Positions 51,870 to 63,973 of a stretch of DNA of 64,000 nt are shown here, piece by piece. Under the pieces are notes generated by a model that saw only the letters and a list, made by a program, of their open reading frames with translations, was not told the DNA's origin and did no database searches. The stretch spans positions 188,072,119 through 188,136,118 of the forward strand of contig NC_081410.1 of NCBI RefSeq assembly GCF_030272615.1. Direction: 5' to 3'. The stretch is from Cryptomeria japonica. Lineage: Eukaryota > Streptophyta > Pinopsida > Cupressales > Cupressaceae. Within the stretch, counting starts at the first letter, position 1. Each line of letters starts with the position of its first letter. Made by a program: the position numbers and the translations under genes.

Positions 51870-53523
51870 GGTCTCCCGTACATGAGAGAGCATACAGCGG
51901 GACATATTCTTCGCAGTTTGCGAGATCAGATTCCGTGGCTGACTTAGTCAGAGTGAGACACCCTATCGATTATGGGATTGTGGTATATGATTCTCATGCC
52001 AGCCATTCGGTTCCATCCTGTGATGCTGATGGCATTGATGGAGCGATGGGATCCTGACACATGCACTTTTCACCTTCCAGTAGGAGAGCTGACGGTTACA
52101 CTCGAGGATGTGTACCATATACTTCGCCTTCCTATCAGAGGAGCGACAGTTACATACGTGACCAATTGGTCAGCGGAGGATCATCAGAGAGAGCAGGTGT
52201 ACTGCATAGGGAGAGTCATGCCGAGCGAGATGAGAGGTCGCATTATGGTCAGCTAGCTCTTACACCCTACAGGGGAGGTACCACTTCTGAGATGCCTTAT
52301 GATCACCATCATAGCACTAGTTGTCTGCCCTAATGGGCGAGGGACGCACATGCATGGGGGTCTCACATGGTGTATCAGAGCGATGGAGAGACACAGGAGA
52401 GTGTATGCTTGGGGTCGGAGTATGCTTGCACATCTCTATCACAACCTTGAGGAGTATGTATTCGGACAGGGGTTCAGTTTGATGACATGCACACTTCTAC
52501 AGGTGTGGATTTTAGAGCACTTCACATGCACCAGGCCCGTCAGCTTTCCACTGAGTACAGCGAGTGAGCGACCTAGGGTGTTTGCTTATCCACTTACCAG
52601 CGAGTGGAGATTTGGAGATTTGTTATATTGGAGAGTGATTTTTGATAGACTAACAGCCGAGGTGATAGTGTGGAGACCTTACCTACGGATGCACAGATGG
52701 GATGGTATGGAGAGACAGTTAGCATGTCTACAAAGGAACCGCCTACTGCGGGGATGATATTCACACATCATAGTCCCTTTCTACTTTGACCAAGTACGGA
52801 AGCAGTTTGGGCTAGAGCAGTGTGTTCCAGCCGATGTGCCCATCTATACTCGACACTCACAGGTCCTTCCCAGACCTAGAGCAGTAGAGAGACCGACGAT
52901 AGATGATATCGAGATGACAGACTTAGAGGGATCTGATCAAGATATAGTCACTGATTATTCTGCAGAGCCTAGAGCACAGCGCAGGTACATCTCATGGTTT
53001 ATGAGATCATATCCAGGTCCTATCTTTCCACCAGATCATCCGACAGGCTATCCAGGCCCATGGAGACATGGAGACCAAGACGAGGACCAGGGATCCAGGT
53101 CAGAGGAGCCAGAGGAGGGAGAGGGTCATGAGGAGGCGGGAGATCCTGATCCACCTACAGGCGATCAGCCCAGTGCCGAGGAGGAGGAGGAGGAGGATAC
53201 AGATAGAGAGGAGGATGAGGAAGATGCTGGTGATGATGCGGATGAGGACGAGGATGAGGATGACGAGGAGGACGACAAGGAGGAGGATAGAGATGATGAG
53301 GAGGAGTCGGATGCAGCTCCCCACCATTCAGGAGACAACACCATAGCTCTGGATCCACCTCTTATTCCCCAATAGGGGGAACATGAGGCGATACAGAGAC
53401 CTATTCCTAGTATTGTCCAACCTACACCCATCGTGCACAGATCATTCGAGCGAGGGGAGCCTAGCAGTTCCCAGGCACAGATGCTACCGTATCATGATCC
53501 CTACTGGCACGAGGGAGATCCAG

Positions 53524-53602
53524 GTATAGTAGGTTTATATTGACTGATTAATGTTTTGATGATATAGAATGGTACTAACAAAAATCTGTTCTACTGCCAC
53601 AG
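53524..53602 (+). other. PMD intron 2 (79 bp)
   Basis: Donor 'gtatag', acceptor 'ctactgccacag'. Phase 1; the joined codon is GCT and the coiled-coil frame follows. Confidence 0.65.
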
Positions 53603-54045
53603 CTAATGTGCAGGAGTGGCGTTCCCTGATTCAGCAGGCAATGACAGACATTTCCATGATAGCACAGATCCCTAGTTCCTCACAGATTGCTTATAGGCCT
53701 CAAGGGAACGCGGGTCGGCATGAGGATTTGTTTTCCCCATTCCGAGTACAGGCAGATATATGGAGGGAGAGAGAGAGAGTCCTATCAGAGGACCTCCAAC
53801 AGGCGCGGCAGAGAGAGAGAGTCCTATCAGAGGACCTCCAGTAGGCGCGGCGAGATCTAGCAGCGGCTCAAGCCGAGGCTACCACCTATCGCGCGATCCT
53901 TATGGATAGGGATCGTAGGAGTTCCTCTCAGAGTCACTCACGGTCTGTATCGCGCTACACACCCATTGGTCCACCTCCACGGCCAGATCAGGAGGGAGCA
54001 TCCAGTCGACACTCTCCAGCCACTAGCCGTAGGGATAGGAGATGA

Positions 54046-54650
54046 TTTTATGATGTAGGAGAGGTCACATTTTGGATATACAGTGACCTATGTTTGTATA
54101 CGATCCACACATATATATATGTATATATACATGCTTCTCTTTTGTCTCAAATGTGTTATCTTTAATGCTTAAAACAATTTATATTTTGCTTTGATTAAAT
54201 CTAATACATTTGGTAAATGTACATGTATGTTCAGAATTTAATTTCCATGTGATTGATTTCTCAATGCTCCATGAATAAATTGATACATGCGTGACTCAAT
54301 TAAAATATTTAATTAAGTACAACATTGATGATAAGGAAGAAATATGCATTAAGTCTAAGAATCATATAACTAATGTGATTTAATTTTTGAACTTAAACAC
54401 AACATGATACGATTCTACTTAACACATAACGACATTGTATAATATGCTAGCATAATGAGAATGTAAATCTTTTACAATTTACATAAATGAATTCAAGACA
54501 AACTATAAAGTAAGAAGACACGCTTGTCAGGAATGAAGCAATATAGATTAAACAACATAACATTTAATTCTATTTTGCTTTAATTAAGAGATACTAACAT
54601 ATTATCCAATGTGGAAGAATTGAAAAAGAAGATAGATAAGAAATGAAGAA
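54046..54650. other. Intergenic stretch between convergent PMD and pol 3' ends
   Basis: AT-rich, with a short tatatatgtatatata palindrome near 54115. No ORF seen; it must hold both 3' ends. Confidence 0.5.
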
Positions 54651-57600
54651 TTAAGCGTAATATCTACGCAAGTGCATAGCATTGATAGGTTCTTTAAGAG
54701 GCGTACCGTCTACATCCGCTATTTTGTAAGCACCTGATCCATAATCCTCCATAACGATATATGGTCCAAGCCAATTAGGACTGAATTTTCCCTTTTCGGC
54801 AGGCAAGGCATTCACATTGCGTTGATTCTCATAAAGGACTAAGTCACCTACTGAGAAGGAACATTGAATAACCTTATCATTATAGCTTCTTTGTAGAGTT
54901 TTGTGATACACTTGAATATGCTCAAGAGCGTTTATACGCTGTTCATCAAGCATCTCAAGCTGTTGAAGTCGTTGTTCTCTATAAGAGTCATCATCTACTA
55001 TACCTTTGAGAGAAACCCTAAGTGATGGAATCTCTAACTCTAAGGGCATAATAGCGTCAGCACCATAAACAAGATTATAAGGAGTAGTTCCCGTAGCAAT
55101 TCATACACTCGTTCAGTAAGCCCAAAGAGCATAGATTAGCTAGTTACTCCAATCCTTACCATGCTTATTCACGGTTTTGCGAAGAATTTGTTCAATTATT
55201 TTATTGGATGATTCGGCTTGGCCATTTGATTGAGGATAGTATGGTGTAGAAAAGCGATGTTTGATATGATACTTCTCAAGGAATTTCTTCACGTCCTTAT
55301 TCTTAAACGATGTCCCATTATCTGAGATAATAGTGGAAGGTATCCCGAATCGAGAAATGATGTTTTCTAGGAGAAATTGACAAATCACTTCAGCAGTAGT
55401 AGAGCGAAGTGGAATAGCTTCTACCCACTTCGTAAAGTAATCTGTTGCAGTTATAATGAAGGTGTGTCCTTGAGATGAAGGAGGAGAGATTTTTCCGATA
55501 AGATCCAAACCCCATGCGGAGAAAGGCCAAGAAGCTACTTGAGAACGATGTTCTTGAGCAGGAGCATGAATCAAATTATTATGTTGTTGACATTGATGAC
55601 ATTTTTTAACAAATGAAAAGGAATCCTTTTGCATAGTTTGCCAATAGTATCCCATACGAAGCAATCTATGAACTAAGGATTTGCCCCCAAAATGCCCCCC
55701 ACAGGCACCTGAATGTGCCTCTTCAAGAGCAACGGGGATTTCTGATTTGTTAAGACAGCGAAGGAGAAGACCATCATAACCCCTTCGGTAAAGGACATTA
55801 GAAAGGATGATATACCTAGCAGACAGCTTGCGGATTCTAGCCCTAGTGTTTCTATTAGCGGAATTAGGAAAGGTACCATCAGTCAAATATCTTACAATAT
55901 GCGAGTACCATTCATCTGAGTCTATAAGGTCACAACATGTTACCAAGCTAGAATCGTCTTCAATAGCTGGAGAAATAAGGTTGTGAATAACAAAATTAAG
56001 ATCGACCATAGGGTCCTCTAAAGATACTAGAGAAGCCACACATGCCATTGTGTCCGCATGTCGATTATCTTTTCGAGGAACGGGTTCCATGGTATAAGAA
56101 TCAAAATTTTGTAATAAAGAGATAGCAAGGTCTTTATATTGTGATAATTTGTCTTGTTTTGCTTGATATAGTCCTATTACTTGTCTTATAATCAATTGCG
56201 AATCTCCATAGATATGTATGTGTTTTATATTCAGAGCTAAGGCTGCTTTTATTCCTGCTATAAGAGCCTCATACTCAGCAATGTTATTGGTACATAGGAA
56301 ATTTAGACGATAAGATAAGGGAATAGATTTCTTTGTAGGAGAAATCAGGACAACACCTGCCCCTGATCTTGTACGACACTTAGAGCCATCAAAGTATAAC
56401 TCCCAAGTTTCATCTTTCTCTATAGAAAGAATGAAGTCATCAAGAAAAGACTCAAGGTTAGGGAAGGAGAAAGGTGAAGGGGCCTTGACTAAGTGATCGG
56501 TCAACGCTTGTCCTTTAATCGCTCTTTGTGAAACAAATTTAAGGTCAAATTCAGTTAACATCATAACCCACTTAGCTAGGCGTCCTGATAAATCAGTCTT
56601 AGAGAAAAGATGCTTCAAAGGATCAAATTTTACCATGACGTGGACTTCTGAATTTAAAAGATAATGTCTCAATTTCTGAGTCGCAAACACCACGGCCAAG
56701 CATTGTCTTTCTATCGTAGAATATCGGGTCCAATAATCGAGTAAGGTATGACTTATGTAATAAACCGGACATTCCTTACCATCTTTATCATGTTGGGCCA
56801 ACAATGTTGTGAGAGCATGAGAGGAAGCAGCTATATATAGAAGGAAAGGTTTAGAAGGTTCGGCAGGTTGAAGAATAGGAGGACTAGCCAAATACACTTT
56901 TAAATCTTCAAATGCTTGCTGACAATCCTCATTCCATTGAAAAGTGATATCCCTTTTAAGGAGTTGAGTGAAAGGAAAGGTACGATCTGCAAGCTGAGAC
57001 ACGAACCTACGAATAGCCTGAATCTTTCCTTGTAAGCTTTTAAGTTGAGACACATTTCTAGGAGGTGGCATGTTAACAATAGCATCTATTTTCTTAGTGT
57101 CCACCTCAATCCCATGATGCGAAACTATGAATCCTAATAGTTTTCCACTATCCACACCAAAAACACATTTTCGGGGATTCAAGCGCATGTGATACTTAAG
57201 AATTCTTTCAAAGATTTGACGAAAGATCTTAACATGATCCATGCGAAGAAAGGATTTGGCTAAAATATCATCAACATAATCCTCTAAAATCTTATGCATA
57301 TAATCATGAAAGATAAGGGTCATCGCTCGTTGATAAGTTGCACTAGCATTTTTAAGTCCAAAAGGCATCATTATCCAACAAAACGTACCCCAAGGAGTGG
57401 TGAAAGCAGTTTTGAATTGATCTTGAGGGTTTATGAAAATTTGATTGTAACCTGAAAATCCATCCATGAAGGATAACAAGGCATGTCCTGTCGTAGAATC
57501 AACTATCATGTCAATGTTCAGAAGAGGGAAATCATCTTTTAAAGAAGCCTTCTTTAAATCCCGAAAGTCGGTACACATTCTTATTTTGTTATCTGGTTTA

Positions 57601-60230
57601 GCCACAGCGACAATATTTGAAATCCATGGGGAATAGTCAATAGGGCGGATAAATCCAGCCTCCAATAATTTTTCAATCTCAGCCTTAACAAGCAGAGCCA
57701 CCTTAGGATTCATTTTTCGAATCTTCTGTTTCACGGGCTTAACATCGGGAACTAAGACAATATTATGAGGAACAATCTTAGGATCTATACCAGGCATGTC
57801 AGAATATGTCCAAGCAAAGATCTCGGGGAATTCATGCAATAAATCTTCATATTGTTTCTGTTCCTCTTCATCCAAACATTTTCCAATTTTAATAACTTTC
57901 TCTTTATTGCAAGGATCCATCTTAACATCAGTGGTGTCACTTATGAGAAGATTACTTTGTTGAGGAGTATCCTTTAGCTGAGGGAATTCTTTCACAATCT
58001 TATCGTTATCAATCTCTTTTCCAAAATAGGCTTCAGTGTTCAAACAATAAGGGAGTCCCCTATTGTGATGATAACGAGGAAGAGTGTCATAGGCTCCCAA
58101 AAACTCAGCTAAAGCATCGTCGGTAGGGAAGATATCCAAAGCACAATCACCCAAAGAATCCTCATCAATATACTCAGGGTGTTGCATTGATAAAGATGTA
58201 GAGATAGCATTAACACTAATGCATGGTCTTTTAGAAGCTTTAGTACGTCTGCAGGGATTATAGCCAAGTCCAAAGGCATAATGTTGAAAATTAGTCTCTA
58301 GAGGAACTCTTATCCCTTGTTCATTAGCACCACAACCTTTTCCATGATACCCATGCTTAGCAAAAATGCGAAAACCACAACCATAACAATCAGCCATTTC
58401 AGGAAGAGAAGGTGGTTTTTCATAAGACAAAGAATCAAACTCTTCATAATTAGAGGTGTGAGGAGAAGAAGTTTGAGAAGCGGCCACAAAATTATTACTC
58501 ATAGCTTCAGGCAAGGTTGATTGATTTTTAGCTTCTTCTTTCTTTTCAACTTTATGATTTTTAGCTTCTTCCTTCTTTTCAACCTTAAGTTCTCTAGAAG
58601 GAACCTTATATTCACCTACAAAGGTAGGGTTAAAATCAAGAGATCCCCAATCATCCTCTGCGAGAACCTTCTCAGGATCAAAATCCTTCTTATGTGTAGT
58701 TTCAAATCGAGAAGGATCTTCTTCAGGAGCTCCAGACTCATCCAAAGAATTTTGATCATCAGAGAGCGAAGACTCATCGATAGGTTTCTTGTTTAAAGAG
58801 TCATCACTAGACAAAGATGGCTTAGAAGAATCTCCTTTGGAATTAGATGTTTGTAGACAAGCTTGAAAATTAGTATCACCTATCAAAGTATATGTCTTAT
58901 TGTTGTAGATAAATTTAACTTGTCTATGCAATGTAGAGGGGACAGCTTGCATGCTGTGAATCCAAGGCCTCCCTAATAATAAGTTATATGTTAAATTTCC
59001 CGGCATAACATGGATAGGAGTAGGCAAAGTAACGGGTCCCACTGTGAGAGGTAAGGTGATGATACCTAATGAAGTCTTAGCCACATTGTCAAAGCCACGA
59101 ATGGGATGAGAGTCAGGCTCAATAAGAGACGTATCCACATTCATCTTATGCAATAGATTAATGCTACATACATTAAGACCAGAGCCATTATCTACTAATG
59201 TTCGTCTTATAGCAGTGTCTTTCATGATAACCACAATCATTAAGGGATCACATTGTTGTTGAATTTCACTAGTAGGCAACTCTTCTTGGGAAAACACAAT
59301 TTGAGCTTTAGGATTCATCACAGAATTAACAAAAGATGCTATATTACTAGATGTATTCGGTGGAGGAACATTCAAATCTTTCAAGGCATCTTGTAACATT
59401 CCATGAAGAGCGGAAGAAGTTTGAATCAAATCCCAAAGGGATATCTTTGCAGGGGTAGCTTTAAGTTGTTCTATGAGATCATATTCCTTACCCATAACTT
59501 GCGAAATACGGGGAGCTTGAGGAAGAATTGGTTGAGGATTAGGAAGGGAAACTGGAATAACAGGAGGAGGATTAGGTTGCCTATTATTTCTGGTGTGATA
59601 AGTATGGGCAACCGCATGATAACTCTCTCTAGTTATTTGCTTGGCATAACTATAAGGACTTATAGGTTTTCTTCCTTGCACAGTGATGATTGGTTTATTC
59701 GGAGTACAAAAGGAATCATGATCATACCTTCCTTGGACAGTAAGGAGAGGTGATTTAGGAACGTGAAAGGTGGGAGAAGGATAAGCTCCTTGCACTTCAA
59801 AGAGAGGCTTATTATGTTCATTCAAATTTATCATGTTAACCAATTTAGAGGTCTTGTTCTTGTTTAAAGATTTCGACAAAGCCACAAAGTCATCAAGAGC
59901 ATCATCCAACAAAGCATGGTCATATTGGTTAAAAGGTTTGTCTTTTGGTTCAAAAGGAGACACCTCCTCATAGAGGGGATTATTGAAAACAACCATGTTA
60001 CTAGATTCAGGGGAAGAGTTGATAGGAATGTATCCTTGAGAGGAATCATTCGACTTATCTTTCTCATCACACCTAAATGGCTTAGTAACAAGGTTTATGA
60101 GTTTTTGGTAAAATGAAGGTTTGGCATCCTTAGGGTTTAAAAACTCATCTAAGGCTTCATCTAATTCGTCTTGGCTATACTCATAATAATCATCAAAAGC
60201 ATGAACATTTTGCAAATAAAAATCTGACAT
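54651..60230 (-). pseudogene. Tat-lineage pol polyprotein, open for 1696 codons then three clustered stops
   Basis: From ATG 60230, about 150 bp after the primer site. Residues 1-300 are gag-derived or spacer with three [FT]VQG repeats but no capsid domain or CCHC knuckle seen. Protease: LVDNGSGLN, Asp about 347. A Cys/His cluster CYGCGFRIFAKHGYHGKGC at about 614-632. RT about 840-1110 with YVDD at 985-988. First RNase H about 1130-1260; second, archaeal-type RNase H from 1276 (WELYFDGSKC, NNIAEYEALIAGI, GDSQLI, DNRHAD). Integrase: HSGACGGHFG, CHQCQQH, GLDLIG, IISDNGTSF, SNGQAESSNK, about 1505-1696. Stops at 55140, 55113 and 55101, then the same frame continues to 54651 with the integrase C-terminus (GDLVLYENQRN, NWLGPYIV). 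Confidence 0.93.
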
Positions 60231-60380
60231 TTTGAAAAGATTGCATAAAATTTAAACACACAATGCAAAGAAACACACTCTTTTTTTTTTTTTCTTTTTC
60301 TCTTTTAATGAAAATGAAATGAAAACACACTAAATCTAGATCTAGATCTAACAAATGCAATGCAAGAGGAAGCAATGATA

Positions 60381-60400
60381 GATTCACGTCGGGTTCACCA
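60381..60400 (-). other. Primer binding site matching tRNA-Trp 3' end
   Basis: Plus strand gattcacgtcgggttcacca ends in CCA and, from memory, equals the last 20 nt of plant nuclear tRNA-Trp(CCA) with its T-loop end, T-stem, acceptor strand and discriminator A. It sits three bases from the 5' LTR on the minus strand. Confidence 0.75.
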
Positions 60401-60403
60401 AAA

Positions 60404-62031
60404 TGTGTAGGGGAAAAAGCGAGACTAGGTTAACATGCCCTAATCCTACCTTTTGACACACATTACGGAATACGAAAGAGCCTAGAGATATCGCACAATT
60501 GGCTACTTCTTTTTGTGAAAGATAGAGCCACGGGATATCTATTAGGATTCCTATTCCCTTGTTGAATTTGAAGGCTAAAGTGATACAAGTTCAAACCCTA
60601 ATCCCAAAATGCAAGTATGAACTAATAACAATATTGTAGAATTGAGATTAAACAATGAACAGCTATAAACACAAGGATGAAATAAGAATGCAGATATGTA
60701 CCCGGAGTCAAAATCGGACTGAAAATGTTCGGGACGGGAGCGCGGGCACCACTGTCCTGAAAACTGCACCGGAAACTGCTGTTCTGCACTCTAAAACACT
60801 GTCGGGAAGCTGTCTGAAAGCTATCTGTCTGGAGGACCAGGGCGCCCAGCGCCTCTGTCCCAGGGACCAGGGCACCCAGTGCCCCTGTCCCAGTCTTCTG
60901 CTCTGCAACTTGACACAGAGTGCTGTCTCGACCTTCTTTCTCCGGATCTGTGTCCCGCGGCGTCGTCAGAATCCCGAAACCTGCAATGATATCTGAAAAA
61001 GGGGGGTATGGGCGGCTATATAGGGTTTTGCCTTAGTCAAACCCCTGCTTCGGTGATTTCCACCTCCACGAATAGCCAAGTTGTTTGTAAAATGTATTGT
61101 GTGTGCAGACCTAGTGTGTGTGCAAGGTCCAAAAATGCAAGAAAGCAAACTAGAGCAACCTAGAAAGTAAACCCTAATTGCTTGTAAATGACAATGTAAA
61201 TGCTCTAAATCAAGATGAAATGTGATCTAAAGCATGAATAAATGATGTATTGAAGCTTATGCTAAGACATGAACACAACATGAAATCATACCCAACCCTC
61301 AAGGGAGGAGTACAAGCCAATCTTCAGTCGGTAATCTCCTATTGTTCTTCAATGTCTTCCAAGCCCTAAGTGAAGAAATGAAATTGATGAATGCTTGATA
61401 GAAGGATGTTGAATGTTGTTGAAGTCTTCAAAGATCTGCTCTTTCGCTGCATATGAAGTTCTTGAAAACAAAATTCGGATCCCTTTAAATGAAGAAAGAG
61501 AGTTCTTATGTAGGAAACCCTAGATCGTAATTTTGTCTTTTGGCCGACCTAGAGGTTGAATATCCCGCCAATTTCTTGGGGTTAAGTTTTATTTTATGAT
61601 TGGATCGTGCTCCCAAAATTTCAGGAAAAATGTCCAGGACCATGTGCACTCCGGGCGCCACGGTCCCGACAACTTTTCACCAAATTTTCAGGGCCGTCGG
61701 ATATGATGATTTTAGAGAGAATCCCGAAGTTACAGGCGATTTCAAGATGTTTTGACCCCGAAACCAAGCCCCCAAGTTCGAAATAGGACCTAATTAGGGT
61801 TTTTGATTGAATGATGTATAGGAGGAATAAAATGCGAAGGGCGTGCTTTAGTGAAAGGGCCCAACTTTATGATGCCAAGGATGATGAAGTAGGACCTTAG
61901 ACCTAATTAATTTGATTAATTAAGTGCTTAAGGAGAAATGCAATGTAGAATGTAAAATGCACTAAGGCGGGTGCTAAACTAGGTGTGAAATTGTACCACC
62001 CTAGCGAGTGCGTACAATTTACGACGCTACA
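60404..62031 (-). repeat. 5' LTR of Tat element
   Basis: 1628 bp, partner of 49207-50834. Frames at 60575-61148 recur in both LTRs and are not genes. Confidence 0.92.
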
Positions 62032-62036
62032 CATAT

Positions 62037-63382
62037 ATATATATATATATATATATGAAAAAAAAAAAGAATTTTTAAATTAAAAAAAAGGGGTTCGGAT
62101 TGAAAACTGAACCACTGGTATGCACATAGTGGTCGGCGCGGGGTAGTGCCGTCACTGTGGTTACCCACAGTGGACGGCACGGGGCCACCACTATGGGTAA
62201 CCACAGTGGTCGACACGGGGCCCCCACTCTGGGTAACCATAGTGGAATGACTCCCAGCCGCCACTATGGGTGCCCACAGTGGGCGGCACCCGGCCGCCAC
62301 TATGGGTAAACATAGTGGCATCCAGGGGCATCCCCGCTTGGCGCACTGTGCCTTGCCCTCCTCCGCTCCTTCCGCCATGGCCACTGTTGATACCTTGGTC
62401 ACCGCCTCCCTCCCTTGCCCCTGCATCAACACACACACACAAAAATTGCTTAGGGTTTTGTGGTTTTTTTTTTTTTTTAAAATAAAAACATATGCAACCC
62501 TAACCCAATTTCGGGTTAGGGTTTGCATACAAATTCATAAGGAAGAGATATAGAGGTAGTTTTATAACTTTAGGTCATGGGATTTATTTTTTTATTATGT
62601 GTTATTTAATCTAATGGTTTTAGAAATGGGGGGGGAGAGTTATTAAAAATTTGAGTAGGACAACCACTTTTCTATTTAATGTTAATGGAGTCATTTATTT
62701 AAATGTTTATGACCTTTTAATTTTATTTATTCTTTTAAAGGGTTATAGATATATTTCTATCCTAATAGTTGAGTGTAGATATATTTCATTCCTTAAAAAT
62801 GATTCAAAAAAATATATAAATATTTATAAAGGTTGGATTTTAATTCTATGGGGGTTAAATCTTTTAGAAATTTTATAGCGATTTTTGTAAGTTATTTGGC
62901 TATAGGGGATTATTTTAGTCCACCTAAATTTAGGCTTTTCGTGATTAAACTTTATAGGACAATTTTTCATTATGGGTTTATTTGGCCCTTTAGTCAAATT
63001 TTAGACACATTATAATTATTGTTAAATTGAATAATAGGTTTTAATAATCTTAGTGCTAGGACTAATTAATTTAGTTCTTAAGCAATTAAAAGGTTATTGG
63101 AGATTAATAATATCTCTTATCAATTAGTTTAGAGATTTTTGTTTAAATGAGTTTAATTATTTATTAATTGGTGAGATAATAAAAATTCTTTTGGAGAATT
63201 AATATTCTGCTTTTAATTTAGATTATTTTCGCCTAATTGATTTAGTTGTTAGATTAACTCAAAACATAGTTAAGACAAAACTTGTTATTGTGGTTCATTT
63301 TAGCAAATTTAGTTTCATTAGGATGCTATTTAAAAAAAAAAAAAAAAGTATTCCGTTTGTGCCCAAAAGTTTGGGCATGACA
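62037..63382 (+). repeat. 3' LTR of composite gypsy, last part
   Basis: Resumes after the Tat element with a TA run (62032-62056), then 36-bp GC-rich units (62125-62330), and matches 39830-41180 to the end GGGCATGACA. Confidence 0.85.
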
Positions 63383-63387
63383 AGACA

Positions 63388-63883
63388 CTACTCCATCATC
63401 TGTACAGTCATCAGATAACGTGAACCTGCCTAATGCATAGCACCATGCTAGGCAGCTAAAATACCTAGCATCCTAATCGTAATCTTGAACATCCTTCAAT
63501 AGCCTCAACGACCTAAAATAGGTGTCACATCAATCCAGTCCGAGGAGGGGAATTATTTTAATAACAACTGACTATTGTTGTAAATGTGTTGAGTTGGATG
63601 TAGGAAAATAATGATCCTCCGAAGGGGAGGAAGAGTATCACTCAGGAGAGGAATTTGGTTTGGTAATCTTACATATAATGTGACTTATTGAGCTATCACA
63701 CACTTACAACCTAGTTGGTCAAGTTGAGTTAGATTAGTTGGGTAGTGATAAGATGTCTTCTATCATTTGGGTGATGTTTTGTATTGGTAATGATTAAGTG
63801 AGTGTTGTGATGTCTTGCTTTGAGTATCCATGTTTGGAATGTTGGATTGAATCTCTTGATAGGGTTTTAATCTTTTTGCTTTC

Positions 63884-63973
<90 letters not shown>

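Larger units (their letters stand above)
51417..54045 (+). pseudogene. Plant mobile domain (PMD) gene, three exons, antisense in Tat element
   Basis: Exons 51417-51497, 51870-53523 and 53603-54045 are joined by GT-AG introns that keep one frame. Exon 2 carries the PMD-type segment: IMGLWYMILMPAIRFHP, then ALMERWDPDTCTFHLPVGE, LTVTLEDVYHILRLPIRG, and a second half (52299-52757) with EWRFGDLLYWRVIFDRLT. After it come a QVRKQFGLEQ block, an acidic tail (about 53100-53310, mostly Glu and Asp), and in exon 3 a coiled coil with the 14-residue unit RERERVLSEDLQQA repeated twice, then a Ser/Arg-rich end. Stops: TGA 51429, TAG 51945, TGA 51954, TAG 52254, TGA 52755, TAG 53373, TAG 53842. PMD proteins act in silencing in plants and are often carried by transposons; the role here is inferred. 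Confidence 0.8.
49207..62031 (-). mobile_element. Ty3/gypsy Tat-lineage element, near complete, with antisense PMD gene
   Basis: LTRs 49207-50834 and 60404-62031 are both exactly 1628 bp, start TGTGTAGGGG and end GACGCTACA on the plus strand, and differ by scattered substitutions. Target duplication CATAT at 49202-49206 and 62032-62036 is perfect. The primer site lies next to the right LTR, so the element is on the minus strand: 5' LTR 60404-62031, pol 60230-54651, antisense PMD gene 51417-54045, polypurine tract, 3' LTR 49207-50834. Two RNase H domains in pol are the mark of the Tat lineage. Equal LTR lengths and an almost open pol make it the youngest large element here. Confidence 0.92.
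32419..63382 (+). mobile_element. Composite Ty3/gypsy chromovirus-like element with two nested insertions
   Basis: LTRs start TGTGAGGCCC (32419, 46128) and end GGGCATGACA (41180, 63382). The flanks ggaca (32414-32418) and agaca (63383-63387) are a 5-bp target duplication with one mismatch. A primer site at 41184 and a polypurine tract before 46128 fit plus orientation. The 5' LTR contains a solo LTR (34576-38805) and the 3' LTR a complete Tat element (49207-62031). Without them the element is about 13.9 kb, with LTRs of about 4.53 and 4.43 kb. The two LTRs match along their whole length across the insertions, which proves the borders. Confidence 0.85.

Noticed and set aside
53068-53431. Open frames on both strands overlapping the acidic tail of the PMD gene (Arg-rich, Ser-rich, hydrophobic)
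   Set aside because: They are shadows of the GAG/GAT-rich coding repeat of exon 2 and have no independent support.
63886-63971. Possible structural end or telomere-like repeat
   Set aside because: It is a plain (TA)n microsatellite.
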